Assembly: GCA_964019415.1 (NCBI GenBank)
Contig: OZ025875.1
Span: forward strand, 7,423,306 to 7,487,305
Direction: 5' to 3'
Length of the DNA: 64,000 nucleotides
Source of the DNA: Ianthella basta
Lineage: Eukaryota > Porifera > Demospongiae > Verongiida > Ianthellidae
The translations under genes and the position numbers were made by a program. Every line of letters starts with the position of its first letter. Within the stretch, counting starts at the first letter, position 1. A model generated the notes under the pieces. The model had not been told where the DNA came from, searched no databases, and worked only from the letters and a program-made list of their open reading frames with translations. Of the stretch, positions 1 to 11,856 are shown piece by piece.

Positions 1-1595
1 CCATGAAATTATCTTACCACATTACACAAGTGTACTTATGTGTACAGTATGGTGTGTGGTGTATGTCAAGTGACAGTTCCTCTGAACAAACACAATGTGT
101 TATGTGGTAGAGACTGCATGCAACAGCACTGAGCACAAATGAGAAATCTCCTGGCACAGAAAGGCATAATTATAGTAACACTCTTAGATTTCAAGAACAG
201 TTTTGTTACTGCCAGGCATATTGCCTCAAAGTCGAAGTGTTTCACCAATTTTCGTCTTCCTGATTGCTCAACATCAAACCTACTGTACATTTCGGTCTTT
301 AAACAGCAATTTCTATCATACTGTATAGCATGTAATTATTCTGACATCAGTTATTTCTGTTGGGTCTGTATGTGACTACGAATACATGTTGTATGTGTAG
401 TGCGAGTACATGCAAATATACATGACTTGTGTGCTAGTGTGTTTGTGTGTGACTGTACTTTGAAGGAGTTGTGGCTTGTTTGGTAAGTGTAATTCATTAT
501 ACCTGTCTTCTCTTGAACTGTACCAGTACTTATGTGCATACCGTATACCACTTGAGCATATCACTGTAATATAAGCACTTAATCTAGGTATCCTGTGTCA
601 ACAATTGCTTATACATTTCACAATATAATGCACAGACACTGTAATTATGTACGTAAGCAATTGTGATGAATGCAGTGTGAACTGTACACATAATTATAGA
701 GATGGACAATAGAGATACTGGTTTACTGCACACTGGTGGTGTGGCTGTAGGTAATGCATAAGACACCATGTTGGTGAGAGTGAAAAAGAATATGTTACCT
801 GTAAAATAGAACAGTGTGTGTGTGTAATTGTACGTACCACTTATATAGTTTTGCTGCTGGTTTGGTGAAAAACAATAGTCTAAGAATGATAAACTCTACC
901 TGACCTCCCTGTACTGTTACCAGTACCTGTGTCCTATCGCTCTATTTTCAAGGTGCAATAGTTTATCACATAACTCTCAACCATTCAACATCATACGATA
1001 ACATTGCAGTTTCACTGTCTATCGGTAACAGCATACACTGACCCTGTCCAGGTATCAGAATTAACTGACCAATCATGGTGCCCATGAAGGTATGCATTAA
1101 TAGTGAACCATGTTCTCTCCATTATCTGCATTTCCCACTTTTGAGTACTTGTATTAAAGAGAAGCAATGAAGGCATGGTGTTATGATGTGAGCTCATGCA
1201 GTCAATGCACGTACTATATACACTGGACTGTGTTCCATGTTACTGCTTTTGCTGCAAAAATGCACATTTTATCATGAACCCTTAAAGTATATATCAGGTG
1301 ACTCCTGTTTCATTGCCCTATGTATATGCATACTGTAAGTACATACGTATGTACATATGTGGCAATGAATGTATAATTTCATACTCATTTCCCATGCAAT
1401 ATAATGTATAATTCCATGAGGTTCACACAGTAGACTTATCAAATGTAGGATTCAAAGAGACTTACAAAATCGAGTACTCTAGCTGGTAAAACTGTGATGT
1501 ATTATAATTTTGTGTGAATTTGTTAAAGGTTAACAGAGGATATAGTTTACACAGATATTGAGTGCTACTTATTTCGATGAGCGTGAAACGGAATG

Positions 1596-1598
<3 letters not shown>
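1..1598. other. Intergenic spacer downstream of G1
   Basis: I see no gene here. Parts of the first 900 bases resemble the spacer at about 29200-29900: the stretch near 70-120 matches 29220-29280, and the stretch near 690-800 matches 29770-29890. This is therefore a duplicated inter-unit spacer. Unlike the spacers at 10.4, 19.6 and 29.9 kb, I find no tail-3 remnant in it. Short reading frames here lack domains and are not supported. Confidence 0.6.

Positions 1599-1656
<58 letters not shown>
1599..1656. repeat. (CA)n microsatellite
   Basis: Uninterrupted CA dinucleotide array just beyond the 3' end of G1. The same place downstream of G7 carries another array (30769-30843). Confidence 0.97.
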
Positions 1657-1658
<2 letters not shown>

Positions 1659-1723
1659 ATCACACTTGCAAAACTGCATGAGCATGTCCGCAGAATGGAC
1701 ATTGTACATATTGTTGTTTTCAC

Positions 1724-4700
1724 TTAATTCTCTTTTTTCCTTTTCTTACTCTTGTCAACCACTGCATACACTGCATTTGGTTCACATGACTCAGACTGAA
1801 GGCCTGTTACCTTTGGATCATCAGAGAGGCTTCCCATTTCAACACCACCAGCATTTCCTTCAGTCTTCACCACAGTCCCAAGCCAATCCATCCCAATGAC
1901 AGTGCTACTTTCATAGTGCTGCTCTTCTGTGTAATGATCTTGTGTAGCGGTAGTGCTTTGATCACCTTCTGTTTTGCCCTTTTTCTTTTTCCTACTTTTG
2001 TCAACCACTGCATACACTGCATCTGGTCGTGTGTCTGTTGGCTGGTCAACATGTAGGCCCTCATCCACTGTGCCATGTCTGTCCCAATCCCTGGATAGAA
2101 TTTCAGCTGCATCAATTTCATCATAGTCTCCATTGCACCTGATTCTGTTACCTTCCACACTATCGAGACTTCTCTGTATCAGAATATTGGCACTTTCGTG
2201 ATTCAGTTCTTCCACATATTGCTCTACTCTTACATTGTCTATGCAGTGTTCACATTCGTTACCAGTTGTTGCCTCCTCAACTTTTCCTTGAGGTTCTTCC
2301 ACTTTCTCTGTACATTCCATGCTCTTGACTGAAGGCAACCGTTTCTTTGGTAATCCTTCCTTCCTCTTTGCCCTTCTCAACAGCACTAATCCACTGATCC
2401 CAGCAACCAGCAGTGCAAGGAGCAGGAAGGACACTGCTACACCAGACAGTACTGCTGTCAGGTTCAGTGCACCAACACCTGTGGGAGAACCTGTGAAGGA
2501 AAAGATTGGAGTATATAAATGATATACAGCTAGTTTTAAAAAGCATGCGAGACATTTGTACATCACTAGATATCCACAGAGTGTACTAAAAATGTACTCT
2601 ATATATTAATGCAGGTGAGTTTCATTTACCACCATCTACCTTTCTTGTCTTCTTCATTTGTACTGCTTGGTGTGGATACAACAGTGTTATTAAATGTGGC
2701 AGTGCTGTTGGATGTGGGTGTGGCAGAACTGCTGGATGTGGGTGTGGTAGTGCTGCTGGATGTGTGTGTGGCAGTGCTGCTGGATGTGGGTGTGGCAATG
2801 CTGCTGGATGTGGGTGTGGCAGTACTACTGGATGTGGGTGTGGCAGGTACCATTTCAATTGTGATAGGAGTGCTTTCATTCCTCCCAGCTGAGTTCACTG
2901 CCACCACTCTGATGGTGTAGTTGGTACCACTGTGTAGTCCTGTCACGTTGTAGTGTGTGCTATCACTTGTAGCTATAGTGCTGACTGAGGTCCAACTCCC
3001 ACTGTCCTCTGTCTTGTACTCTATGACATAGTGCACCTCTCCATTGGGTTCATTAGGAGGTAGCCAGTTCAGTTCAACACCATCTCTGAACACTCTTGTA
3101 ACGGTGCCATTTCTTGGAGAGGAGGGGTCTGCTGGGTAAGAAGGCAAACAGTGTTTTCTGGAGGTGGGGGGATTGCTCATCAGTGGATAAAGTGACCACA
3201 ATAATGCTTCACAGAACTTGTATAAGTATATCCAAGCAGCTCGTGCTTGCAGAATACTGCACTGTATCAGATCTATGTAGGAGGCACTATACATAGAACT
3301 CACTTGTTTCTTCAGTGGTAACACTCTCCATTGCTGGTGTTGCACTCCTGCTACCATTACCAAGTGCCCATGCTGTAATCCTGTACTGAGCACCTGGTAC
3401 TGCAGGGCTGATTGTAACATTCATCCCTCTACCTGTATTCACATACTCTCCTATCATTGGTACTCCAAAGCGAAACACCTCATATCCAGCAATGACTCTA
3501 TTTGCACTGCCATGTGCTGTTGTCTCATACACCACTTGTGAGCTAGTCACATCTGTGACAGTGACTCCTGGGGGAGGAACTGAGTCAATGTGTGTGGGAG
3601 GGAAATAGAAGTAATGATGTCCATGTGCAGTCACTGTACTGGGCTAGTCTCATGAGGCAGACCACTAACTTTAAGATTATGCCATTTGTCGATGATGACC
3701 TAATATGTAATATGGAGGCAGGGTAGCAGTCTGGCTCGTGCGGCTAGTATTGGGGTACTTCACACTCTGATTTGTACTTACTATAAACATGTGTACATAT
3801 GTATGCTGTGATACCAAATATGGAAGAAGGTCATGAAACAATTAAATGTTGATTCTCCATTGACTGCAGATGACAGAATGAAGAAATGCCAGCCCAATAG
3901 CATAATGAGGACATGTGTTATCGCCTCCTACAATAAGACCCATTAGCAGTTAGTAGCCACAGTCATTTTGTGATGTATCAAGTGCTATGCTGTTCATATA
4001 TGCAGCAGTGATGTTGCGTGATAGAGTATATAGATTCATTTTAGACATTGTAGCACCAGATTGGACGTGTTTATTACTCACTGTTGTTTAATGATGTGAG
4101 GTAGAGATAGAAGTAGTTAGTGTCATTTGAATTGCAGTACACATCTCTGTTCTGAAAAGTGTCAATGTTGGTGGTGTTCACATTGAGCCATGTTGTATGT
4201 GTGTATTGTGTTTGACTGGCTCCTCCAGTGTCTAGTGTTCTGTTAGGGCTGTTGAACCAAGGTTTTGGTTGTCCACTGCTGACATCACATTTAACTCTGT
4301 ATCCAGTTACTCCTGACCTTATTAAGTAATTTATCTGTTGAAGATCAGTTATTGGATACTGGTTAGGTATGAGTCTCCCTTCACTGTGGACAGCACGACC
4401 ACCTATGGAAATGTGTGCGAATGTGATAGATGGAGTTTGTAGGTAGTATTATAAGAGGGTCCATTTGTTGTAACAATGCCATGACAGTTGTATGCCACTC
4501 ATGTGTACACACTTGGTACTGCATACTGAGTGATGCTAACCAGCAATATTGAGTGTGAAACTCCCATTAGCTTTCTGTCCTCCTTTAACTGTCACCTGAC
4601 AGGTGTATGTCCCACTGTAAGTTGTGGATATTGTAGTGATGGCCAAAATGAAATTGTTCTGGTAGGAACTTCTACTTTTGAGCTGAGCTGTAAAACATAA

Positions 4701-5202
4701 TCCATCTGGACAGTTCCAGGTGAAGCTAAGTGGTGAGGTTGAAGTCTCTCCACTAGTGAAACGTAGTTTTGTTCCATAAGGTAGACCAACAACCTGACAG
4801 ACTAGGATGAGTTGAGTTCCAAAGGGAACTGAGTCCCCAGATGTAAGGGTACTGTTGTGTGTGTAGGCGTCAATCACTACAGTAACTGTTGAGGAGGCAT
4901 TTGAAGTATCACAACTAACTCTATTACGTAATACTCCTAGCATATTGCCTTTCTCTCCTATCCTTCCCTCTCACTCCAGAATATCTTACTTAACTGTCTC
5001 TTCCCCTCACCTTCCCCTGTTGTGTTTCCTCCTGTGAAAGTGAGACTAGCCCCCTCTTCCTGACTGCCACTGCCAGCTAGACCTGAAGGGAGGAGGGGAC
5101 ACACCCTCCACTCAGCAAGTGTCCCTCCCCCTCAATGTAGTGTGTGTCCTCACCTGATGTGGCTGTGAGTGCAGTTAGAAGTAGAGTGAACAGCATCTTC
5201 AT
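1724..5202 (-). CDS. G1: Ig-Ig-FN3-FN3 receptor with tail-1
   Basis: Predicted single-pass surface receptor of 772 aa. Exons, transcription order: 5202-5154, 5082-5011, 4885-4541, 4402-4082, 3579-3304, 3128-2640, 2490-1724. All junctions are phase 1 and the total is divisible by three. Signal peptide MKMLFTLLLTALTATS; Ig1 about residues 41-155 (Cys in LVCQV, Trp in FTWNC, YTCQV); Ig2 156-262; FN3-1 263-354; FN3-2 from 355 with the WLPP, YVIEYK and NYTIRVVAVNSAG landmarks; then a short stalk of about seven TATPTSSS-like repeats to 517. The last exon gives a membrane helix (VSFLLLALLVAGISGLVLL), an RRAKRK stop-transfer and a tail with YDEI, two YAVVDKS and HYESS motifs, which are possible SH2 docking sites once phosphorylated. 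The Ig1 donor reads GTTAGC where paralogues have GTAAGC. Domain calls are strong; the signalling role is inference. Confidence 0.8.
2684..2850 (-). repeat. G1 stalk minisatellite (24-bp unit)
   Basis: About seven copies of a 24-bp unit encoding the 8-aa Ser/Thr/Pro repeat TATPTSSS on the minus strand. This is the short version of the arrays that are greatly expanded in G8-G12. It would form an O-glycosylated, extended juxtamembrane stalk. Confidence 0.85.
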
Positions 5203-6083
5203 CCTCCACTGTAAGGAGCATACTTCACACCACATTATCTTAGCACTCTGTGTACTATACAGTACACTATGTGTGTCTTCATAAGTAAACTTCAAAGGGC
5301 CCCTAATGTGGCCCCTATATGGTTTACTTTCACTGTGTGCTCTGACTGTATAAGGTATGTGGTTTCTCCATTAAGGTATTGTGTCTACAGACTGTTGTAC
5401 CTCATGGCCATTTAGATTGTGTAAAGTGGACTATGCATTATTGGATTCCTAGCTCTCCTGCCAATACACCTCTGTTTGTCACCAGAATGCAACCACACTA
5501 CAGTGGTTACAGTAGGGCAATGTGAACCAATTGCACAAATACTGTGTGACCTGGTGTGTTGTGGGTGCAGAGTGGTGTGTGTAGAAGAGCACAGCACATT
5601 CATAGTGGAATATGACTTAGTGTTATGTATTACAACTCTTGTAGCACCTGGTCGTAACGTGTGTACTGTATGTGATAGTAGTCATCAACTTACGTATATA
5701 CGCATATCTACAGTACGTATACTATGAATGTGATTAAAGAGCAGGAGTTAAATTTGGCAGTCTATATATATATGACTGTTCTTTTTTCTATGGAAGTGGC
5801 CAATTCATTCTTGCTTCCTCCCATTACAGATCTGGTGCTACCAGTGGCATACAGTAAATGTAAGCCTGTTCATTAACGTTTAAGCAGTGGATTGCTGGAC
5901 AGGTGTTGACCATGATTACATGGACCATACTTCCCTTTGCAATTATTCATTAGATTAATCATTACTGTTCATTCATTTCATTACTACGTATAATAATAAT
6001 TATACAAACATAAATAACATAACATAATGATTGCTGTAGTCAGATATGTGCTTTAGATGTATTGTGTGTATTCTATGTGTATA
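5203..6083. other. Spacer between G1 and G2; conserved 5' flank
   Basis: No gene seen. A block at about 5300-5400 and 5490-5660 is strongly conserved at the same position upstream of G3 (15430-15530, 15600-15760) and G5 (24810-24900, 24970-25140). It lies 100-460 bases upstream of the start codon in the direction of transcription, so it may hold the promoter, or it may simply be co-duplicated sequence. No core promoter element was recognised with confidence. Confidence 0.5.
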
Positions 6084-6290
<207 letters not shown>

Positions 6291-6302
6291 CTATACTAGT
6301 GA

Positions 6303-9300
6303 TCACTTCTTCCCTCCATCACCCTCCATCCCATTGTCAACCCTCTGGTAGTGGTGCTCCTCCTCCTTGCCTTGGAGATCCAGCTCCTGGTAGGTCCCCC
6401 CTCCCAGTTGAGTGTACACACTGTCACAGACCTGGCTCCCCACATCAAGTCCTTGGTACACAACCGCTCTCCCAACAATGGAACACTCCTCATCCACAAC
6501 ATCATAGGTGTGGTCTTTTGTACCCTCCTCCTCTTCTGTTGCCCCACCCACCTCAGTTGTGCTGCTCACCTCTTTGGAATCTATCTTTCTGTCTGGGGAA
6601 TTCCCTTTCTGTTCCCATGCTCTTCTCCCCAGCACCACTCCGATAGCAACCCCCACAGTGAGACTGAGTAGTGTCAGGAGAACAAAGACCACCACACCAA
6701 CTGTGACACCAGTTACGTCACCTGCACCACCTGAATAGGGTAAGCAATGAATGAAGTTTTACTGATGTACTGTAGCTGTGAACAGTGTGTTTATGTACTG
6801 CATTCTTCCTTTTGTTTTTGAGTACGTGTGTGCTGTCCTCATACACTGCTACTGACAAATGCCTCATTCATTGTGTACACTATACAGTATAATCGATGCC
6901 ATGTAGCTCAAAATTGAAGACAGATAGTCAGAAAACCAAACAAGATATCCACAGAGTGAACTAGATGTGACTAACTCAAATAATGCAAATGAGTTTCATT
7001 CGCCACCATCTACCTTTCTTGTCTTCTTCATTTGTACCGATTGGTGTGGGTACAACAGTGTTATTGGATGTGGGCGTGTCTGTGCTGCTATATGTGGGTG
7101 TGGCAGTGCTGTTGGATGTGGGTGTGGCAGATGTCATTTCAACTGTGATAGGTGTACTTTTATGCAGCCCAGCTGAGTTGACTGCCACCACTCTGATGGT
7201 GTAGTTGGTACCACTGTGTAGTCCTGTCAAGTTGTAGTGGGTGCTATCACTTGTAGTGTTGACTGAGGTCCAACTCCCACTGTCCTCTCTCTTGTACTCT
7301 ATGACATAGTGCACCTCTCCATTGGGTTCAGTAGAAGGTAGCCAATTAAGCTCAACACCCTCTCGGAACACTCTTGTGATGGTGACATTTCTTGGAGGGG
7401 AGGGGTCTGCTGGGCAAGAAGGCAAACAGTATTTTGAAGGTGGGTGATTACTCGTCGATGGATAAAGTAACCACAATATTGTTGCACAGAACTTGCATAA
7501 GTATTTCCAATCATGTGCCTGCATGCATAACTCTGTGCTGTACATATCAGATCTACATAGAACTCACATGCTTCTCCAGTGGTAACACTCTTCACTGCTG
7601 GTGTTGCACTCCTGCTACCATTACCAAGTGCCCATGCTGTAATCCTGTACTGAGCACCTGGTACTGCAGGGCTGATTGGAACTCTCCTCCCTCTACCTGT
7701 ATTCACATACTCTCCTATCATTGGTACTCCAAAGCGGAACACCTCATATCCAGCAATGACTCTATTTGCACTGCCATGTGCTGTTGTCTCATACACCACT
7801 TGTGAGCTAGTCACATCTGTGACAGTGACTCCTGGGGGAGGAACTAAGTCAATGTGTGTGGAAGGGAAATAGAGAAATGATGTACATGTACAGTATGTTC
7901 ACAGCTATCATGTAGTCCCATGAGCAGACCATGCACTAATATAACTTCAAGATTATTTGATGATGACCTAATCTGTTAATATGGAGGCAAGTTAGTGGCC
8001 TGGCTCACGAGACCAGTATTGGGCTACTTCACGCCCTGATTTGTATTCACTATATAGTACATGTGTACATATGTATGCTGTGATACCAAATAATAATATT
8101 ATGGAAGAAAGTCATAAAAATTTAATGGTGATTCTCTGTCGACTGCAAATGAAAGAATGAAGAAATGCCAGACCTCTCCTTGTGCACAGTGCATAATGAT
8201 AACGAGCAACATCGGTGTTATCACCTCCTACATTAAGACCCATTAGCAGTTAGTAGCCACAGTCATTATGTGATGTATGAAGTGCTGTACTGTACATATG
8301 CAGCAGTGATGTTGTGTGATAGAGTAGATTCATTTTGGACATTGTAGCAACAGATTGGACATGTTTATTACTCACTGTTGTTTGATGATGTGAGGTAGAG
8401 ATAGAAGTAGTTAGTGTCATTTGAATTGCAGTACACATCTCTGTTCTGGAAAGTGTCAATGTTGGTGATGTCCACATTGAGCCATGTTGTACGTGTGTAT
8501 TATGTTTGACTGACTCCTCCAGTGTCTAGTGTTCCGTTAGGGCTGTTGAACCAAGGTGATGGTGGTCCACTGCTGACATCACATTTAACTCTGTATCCAG
8601 TTACTCCTGACCTTATTAAGTAATTTATCTGTTGTAGATTAGTTATGGGGAAGTGGTGAGGTATTAGCCTTCCTTCACTGTGGACAACACGACCACCTAT
8701 GGAAATGTGTACAAATGTGATAGATGGAGTTTGTAGGTAGTAATATAAGAGGGTCCATTTGTTGTAACAATGCCATGAGAGTTGTATGCCACTCGTGTAC
8801 ACACTTGGTACTACATACTGAGTGATGCTTACCAGCAATATTGAGTGTGAAACTCCCCTTAGCTTTCTGTCCGCTTGCATCTGCCACCTGACAGGTGTAT
8901 GTCCCACTGTAAGTTGTGGATATTGTAGTGATGGCCAAAATGAAATTGTTCTGGTAGGAACTTCTACTTTTGAGCTGAGCTGTAAAACATAATCCATCCG
9001 GACACTTCCAGGTGAAGGTGAGTGGTGAGGTTAAGGTCTGTCCACTAGTGAAGCAGAGTTTTGTTCCATAAGGTAGACTAACAACCTGACAGACTAGGAT
9101 GAGTTGAGTTCCAAGGGGAACTGAGTCCCCAGATGTGATGGTACTATTGTGTGTATAGGCATCAATCACTACAGTGACTGTTGAGGAGGGAGTAGCACAA
9201 CAAACTCCATCACTTATCCTAGCATTGTGCCTTTCTCTCTCTCCCTCCCCCTCTTCCTCCCTCTCACCTTCCCCTGCTGTGTTTCCTCCTGTCAAAGTGA

Positions 9301-9459
9301 GACTAGCTCCCTCTTCCTGACTGCCACTGCCAGCTAGATCTGAAGGGAGGAGGGGACACACCCTCCCCTCAGCAAGTGCCCCTCCCCCTCACCGTAGTGT
9401 GTGTCCTCACCTAATGTGGCAGTGAGTGCTGTGAGAAGTAGAGTGAACAGCATCCTCAT
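6303..9459 (-). CDS. G2: Ig-Ig-FN3-FN3 receptor with tail-2
   Basis: Predicted 627-aa surface receptor. Exons: 9459-9411, 9339-9268, 9177-8833, 8696-8376, 7843-7568, 7406-7014, 6730-6303; all phase 1, total divisible by three. The signal peptide starts MRMLFTLLLTALTAT. Ig1 about 41-155, Ig2 156-262, FN3-1 263-354, FN3-2 plus a very short stalk (about four repeats) 355-485. The tail exon is of the second class: helix FVLLTLLSLTVGVAIGVVLG, then an acidic tail with YDVV, VVYQGL, SVYTQL, TYQEL and HYQRV. VVYQGL and SVYTQL fit the ITIM consensus (S/I/V/L)xYxx(I/V/L), so a phosphatase-recruiting inhibitory role is possible (inference). It is the partner of G1 in a two-gene module, and its Ig1 resembles G1 rather than the other tail-2 genes. 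Confidence 0.8.
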
Positions 9460-10368
9460 CCTCCACTCTACAGAGCACTCTAAAGACCTCTTCATTCACT
9501 AATTACTTAGTATACAGTGTGTGTACACACATGTAGTTATGTATGTACACTGCATTACATGTGTGTATGCATAGCAAGCCTTGTATGGCTTCCCCCATAC
9601 CTGTGTACCTGCCCATGTAGGGTTAGCAGTAGGTGTGGTCCAGTGCAGTGTTACTGTATGTTATCTCCATTAGTGCATTAGGTATAGGTATGTCTATGAT
9701 TAGATAACACACTCAGTTCTAGCAGTAGTGCTGTGGGCAGTGAGTGTATGAGTGCTGTACTAGAAGAAGCAGCAAACTCTGTACCAACTCTCACCTCATA
9801 CCTACTCTTGTGTGTGTTGACTAAACATAAACAGCAGCTGATTGTGAAGTCTCGGCAATTATATTGTGTAGATCACATCTTTAAGGTGTGCATAGTAGCT
9901 CAATAGTGCATTATCAGTGGACTATAGTGCTACGTACTGTATATGTAGCTTACTGCATGTCACCAGTACCACTTGGATTTATGTAAGTCTGTAATACATA
10001 GCACTATTACCCATGCATAATACTCTATCCTATTATAACAATTCTTTTACATCTAATACCTTATGTAATAACATTTCACAATACTATGTACGTACATGCA
10101 GACACTATGTGACTATATGTAGTGTGTGTGAACTGTTTAATTAGGCACTAGATAATAGAAACAAGTTTTATTAGCTCTCACTGCTCCTGTCCAATAGAAA
10201 AAATGATTTACTTCACACCGGGGGTGTGGCTGTAGATAATGTATAGGACACGTTGTTGGTGAGAGTGAAAGAGAATAATTATGCAATCTGTGAAATTGGA
10301 AATGGAATACATAGCTGCGTATGTGTTCAGCAGGTGAACTGCGTATATACAATGGTTTCATTACATGC
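9460..10368. other. Spacer upstream of G2
   Basis: No gene seen. The 9490-9900 stretch matches the 5' flank of G6 at 28740-29130, so it is co-duplicated 5' flank. From about 10060 it matches 19390 onward in the G4-G5 spacer. Near 10165 the minus strand reads AATAAAA, a possible poly(A) signal left from the decayed tail-3 gene. Confidence 0.5.
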
Positions 10369-10393
10369 ACACACACACACACACACACACACA
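10369..10393. repeat. Short (CA)n array
   Basis: About 12 CA repeats just downstream of the tail-3 remnant. Confidence 0.9.
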
Positions 10394-10439
10394 GTCTTGA
10401 GTGACCTTGCATGCAAGCACTCAAAATTAGTGAGTTAGC

Positions 10440-11440
10440 TGTTCAACTTCACTGCCCTCCATTCCTTTTCATACTTTTGTCAACCAGTGTTGAATAATCT
10501 GCATTTGGGTTGCAAGGCTCAGGCAGATGGCCTGTTTCTCTTTCATCATTATATGCATAGGGGCTCCTCTCTCCATGTCAGCATGGTTTCTTTCGGGTTT
10601 GATGCCTGCCAGATTCCTGTACCCACTACCAAATTCATAGTGTGGCTCTTCTGGTTGAATACCCAATGTGGTGGTTGCCCTTGGACCAATGTCTGTCTTT
10701 CCTTTACTCTGCTCCTTGCTCTTGTTGACTTCTGCATATACCCCAACTGGGTCATGGGGATGAGGCTGAGGACCTGCTCCCTTTGTGATAGTAGAAGAGT
10801 GCTACCAGTGTTCAGGGTGCTGACATGGAAGAACAGGACTAAGCATATGCATACAGCAAGTTTTTGGACAGGTCTGATTTGGGAATATAGCAGGAGAGAA
10901 TCTTGAAGGGGATGTGAACAGCTTCTGTGTTCCTATTCTTTGCTTTCTTACTCTTGTCAACCTCTGTGTACACTGCATCTCGTATACATACGTATTGGCT
11001 GGTCACTCTCCAGGCCCTTTTCTGCTTTGTCTCCTCCATCTCAGTTATTAGACAGAACTTCTGCTGCATCAATTTCATCATAGTCTCCAATGTACCTGAC
11101 TCTGCCACCATCCTCACTATTGAGGGATCCCTGTCTCAGAATATCAGTGCCATGGAAGTGCAGTTCCTGGGACCACCAAATTCTGCTCCACCCATTCATC
11201 ATTCATCTGCTGCTCTCTTTCATTGCCTATATTAGGCTCTCCCTCTTTGCCTTGAGATCCTTCCCATATTGTCAATGTACCTTTCTCTGGTCATTCTAGC
11301 CTCTCAACTAATGTCCCTTATTTAAGTGATTTTCTCTTCCTCTTTGCCCTTCTCAACAGCACTAATCCAACAATGATCCCAGCAATGAGCAGTGCAAAGA
11401 GCAGGAAGGACACTGCTACACCAGACAGACTATTGCAGTT
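10440..11440 (-). pseudogene. Decayed tail-3 exon, copy 1
   Basis: Remnant of a membrane-plus-tail exon with no ectodomain exons upstream. Reading from 11440 the minus strand encodes a helix close to those of tail-1 (VSFLLFALLIAGIIVGLVLL, then RRAKRKRK), but an in-frame TAA follows almost at once. Further on, in other frames, come DAVYTEVDKSKK and HYEFGSGYRNLAGIKP. The HYEFGSGYRNL segment is absent from the living tail-1 and tail-2 exons, so this was a third tail class. Frameshifts and stops make it non-functional. Paralogous remnants lie at 19590-20590 and 29890-30310. Confidence 0.65.
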
Positions 11441-11856
11441 AATGTACTACTAGCTAGACTGTGTTCCATGTACTTGCTGCATACTTAGATTATTCTATTA
11501 TATACAGTGCCCTTAAATTAACAGGTGAGATACATACATGTTCATGCCCTATGTATGTTCTACTGTAAGTACATATGTGGCAATGATTGTACTCATTTCC
11601 CATACATGCATACAGTATCATGAGAATTTACATAATAGACTAATCAAAATGAAGGATTCAAATAGACTTACAGAATATGAATACATATGTAAACTGTGAT
11701 GTAATATAAATTTTGCAGTAAATTACCTAGTTAGAGAATCATACATACAGTAGTAGACATAATAGTTCACACAGGTAATGCTATGTTGATGAGAGTGAAA
11801 GGGAATTCGTATGCACACACACAAATCACACTTGCACACATGCTTGAGTGAAGTGC
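11441..11856. other. Spacer downstream of G3
   Basis: No gene seen. The sequence is repeated almost unchanged downstream of G5 (20590-21010) and partly downstream of G7 (30300-30770). It probably includes the 3' untranslated region of G3. Confidence 0.5.
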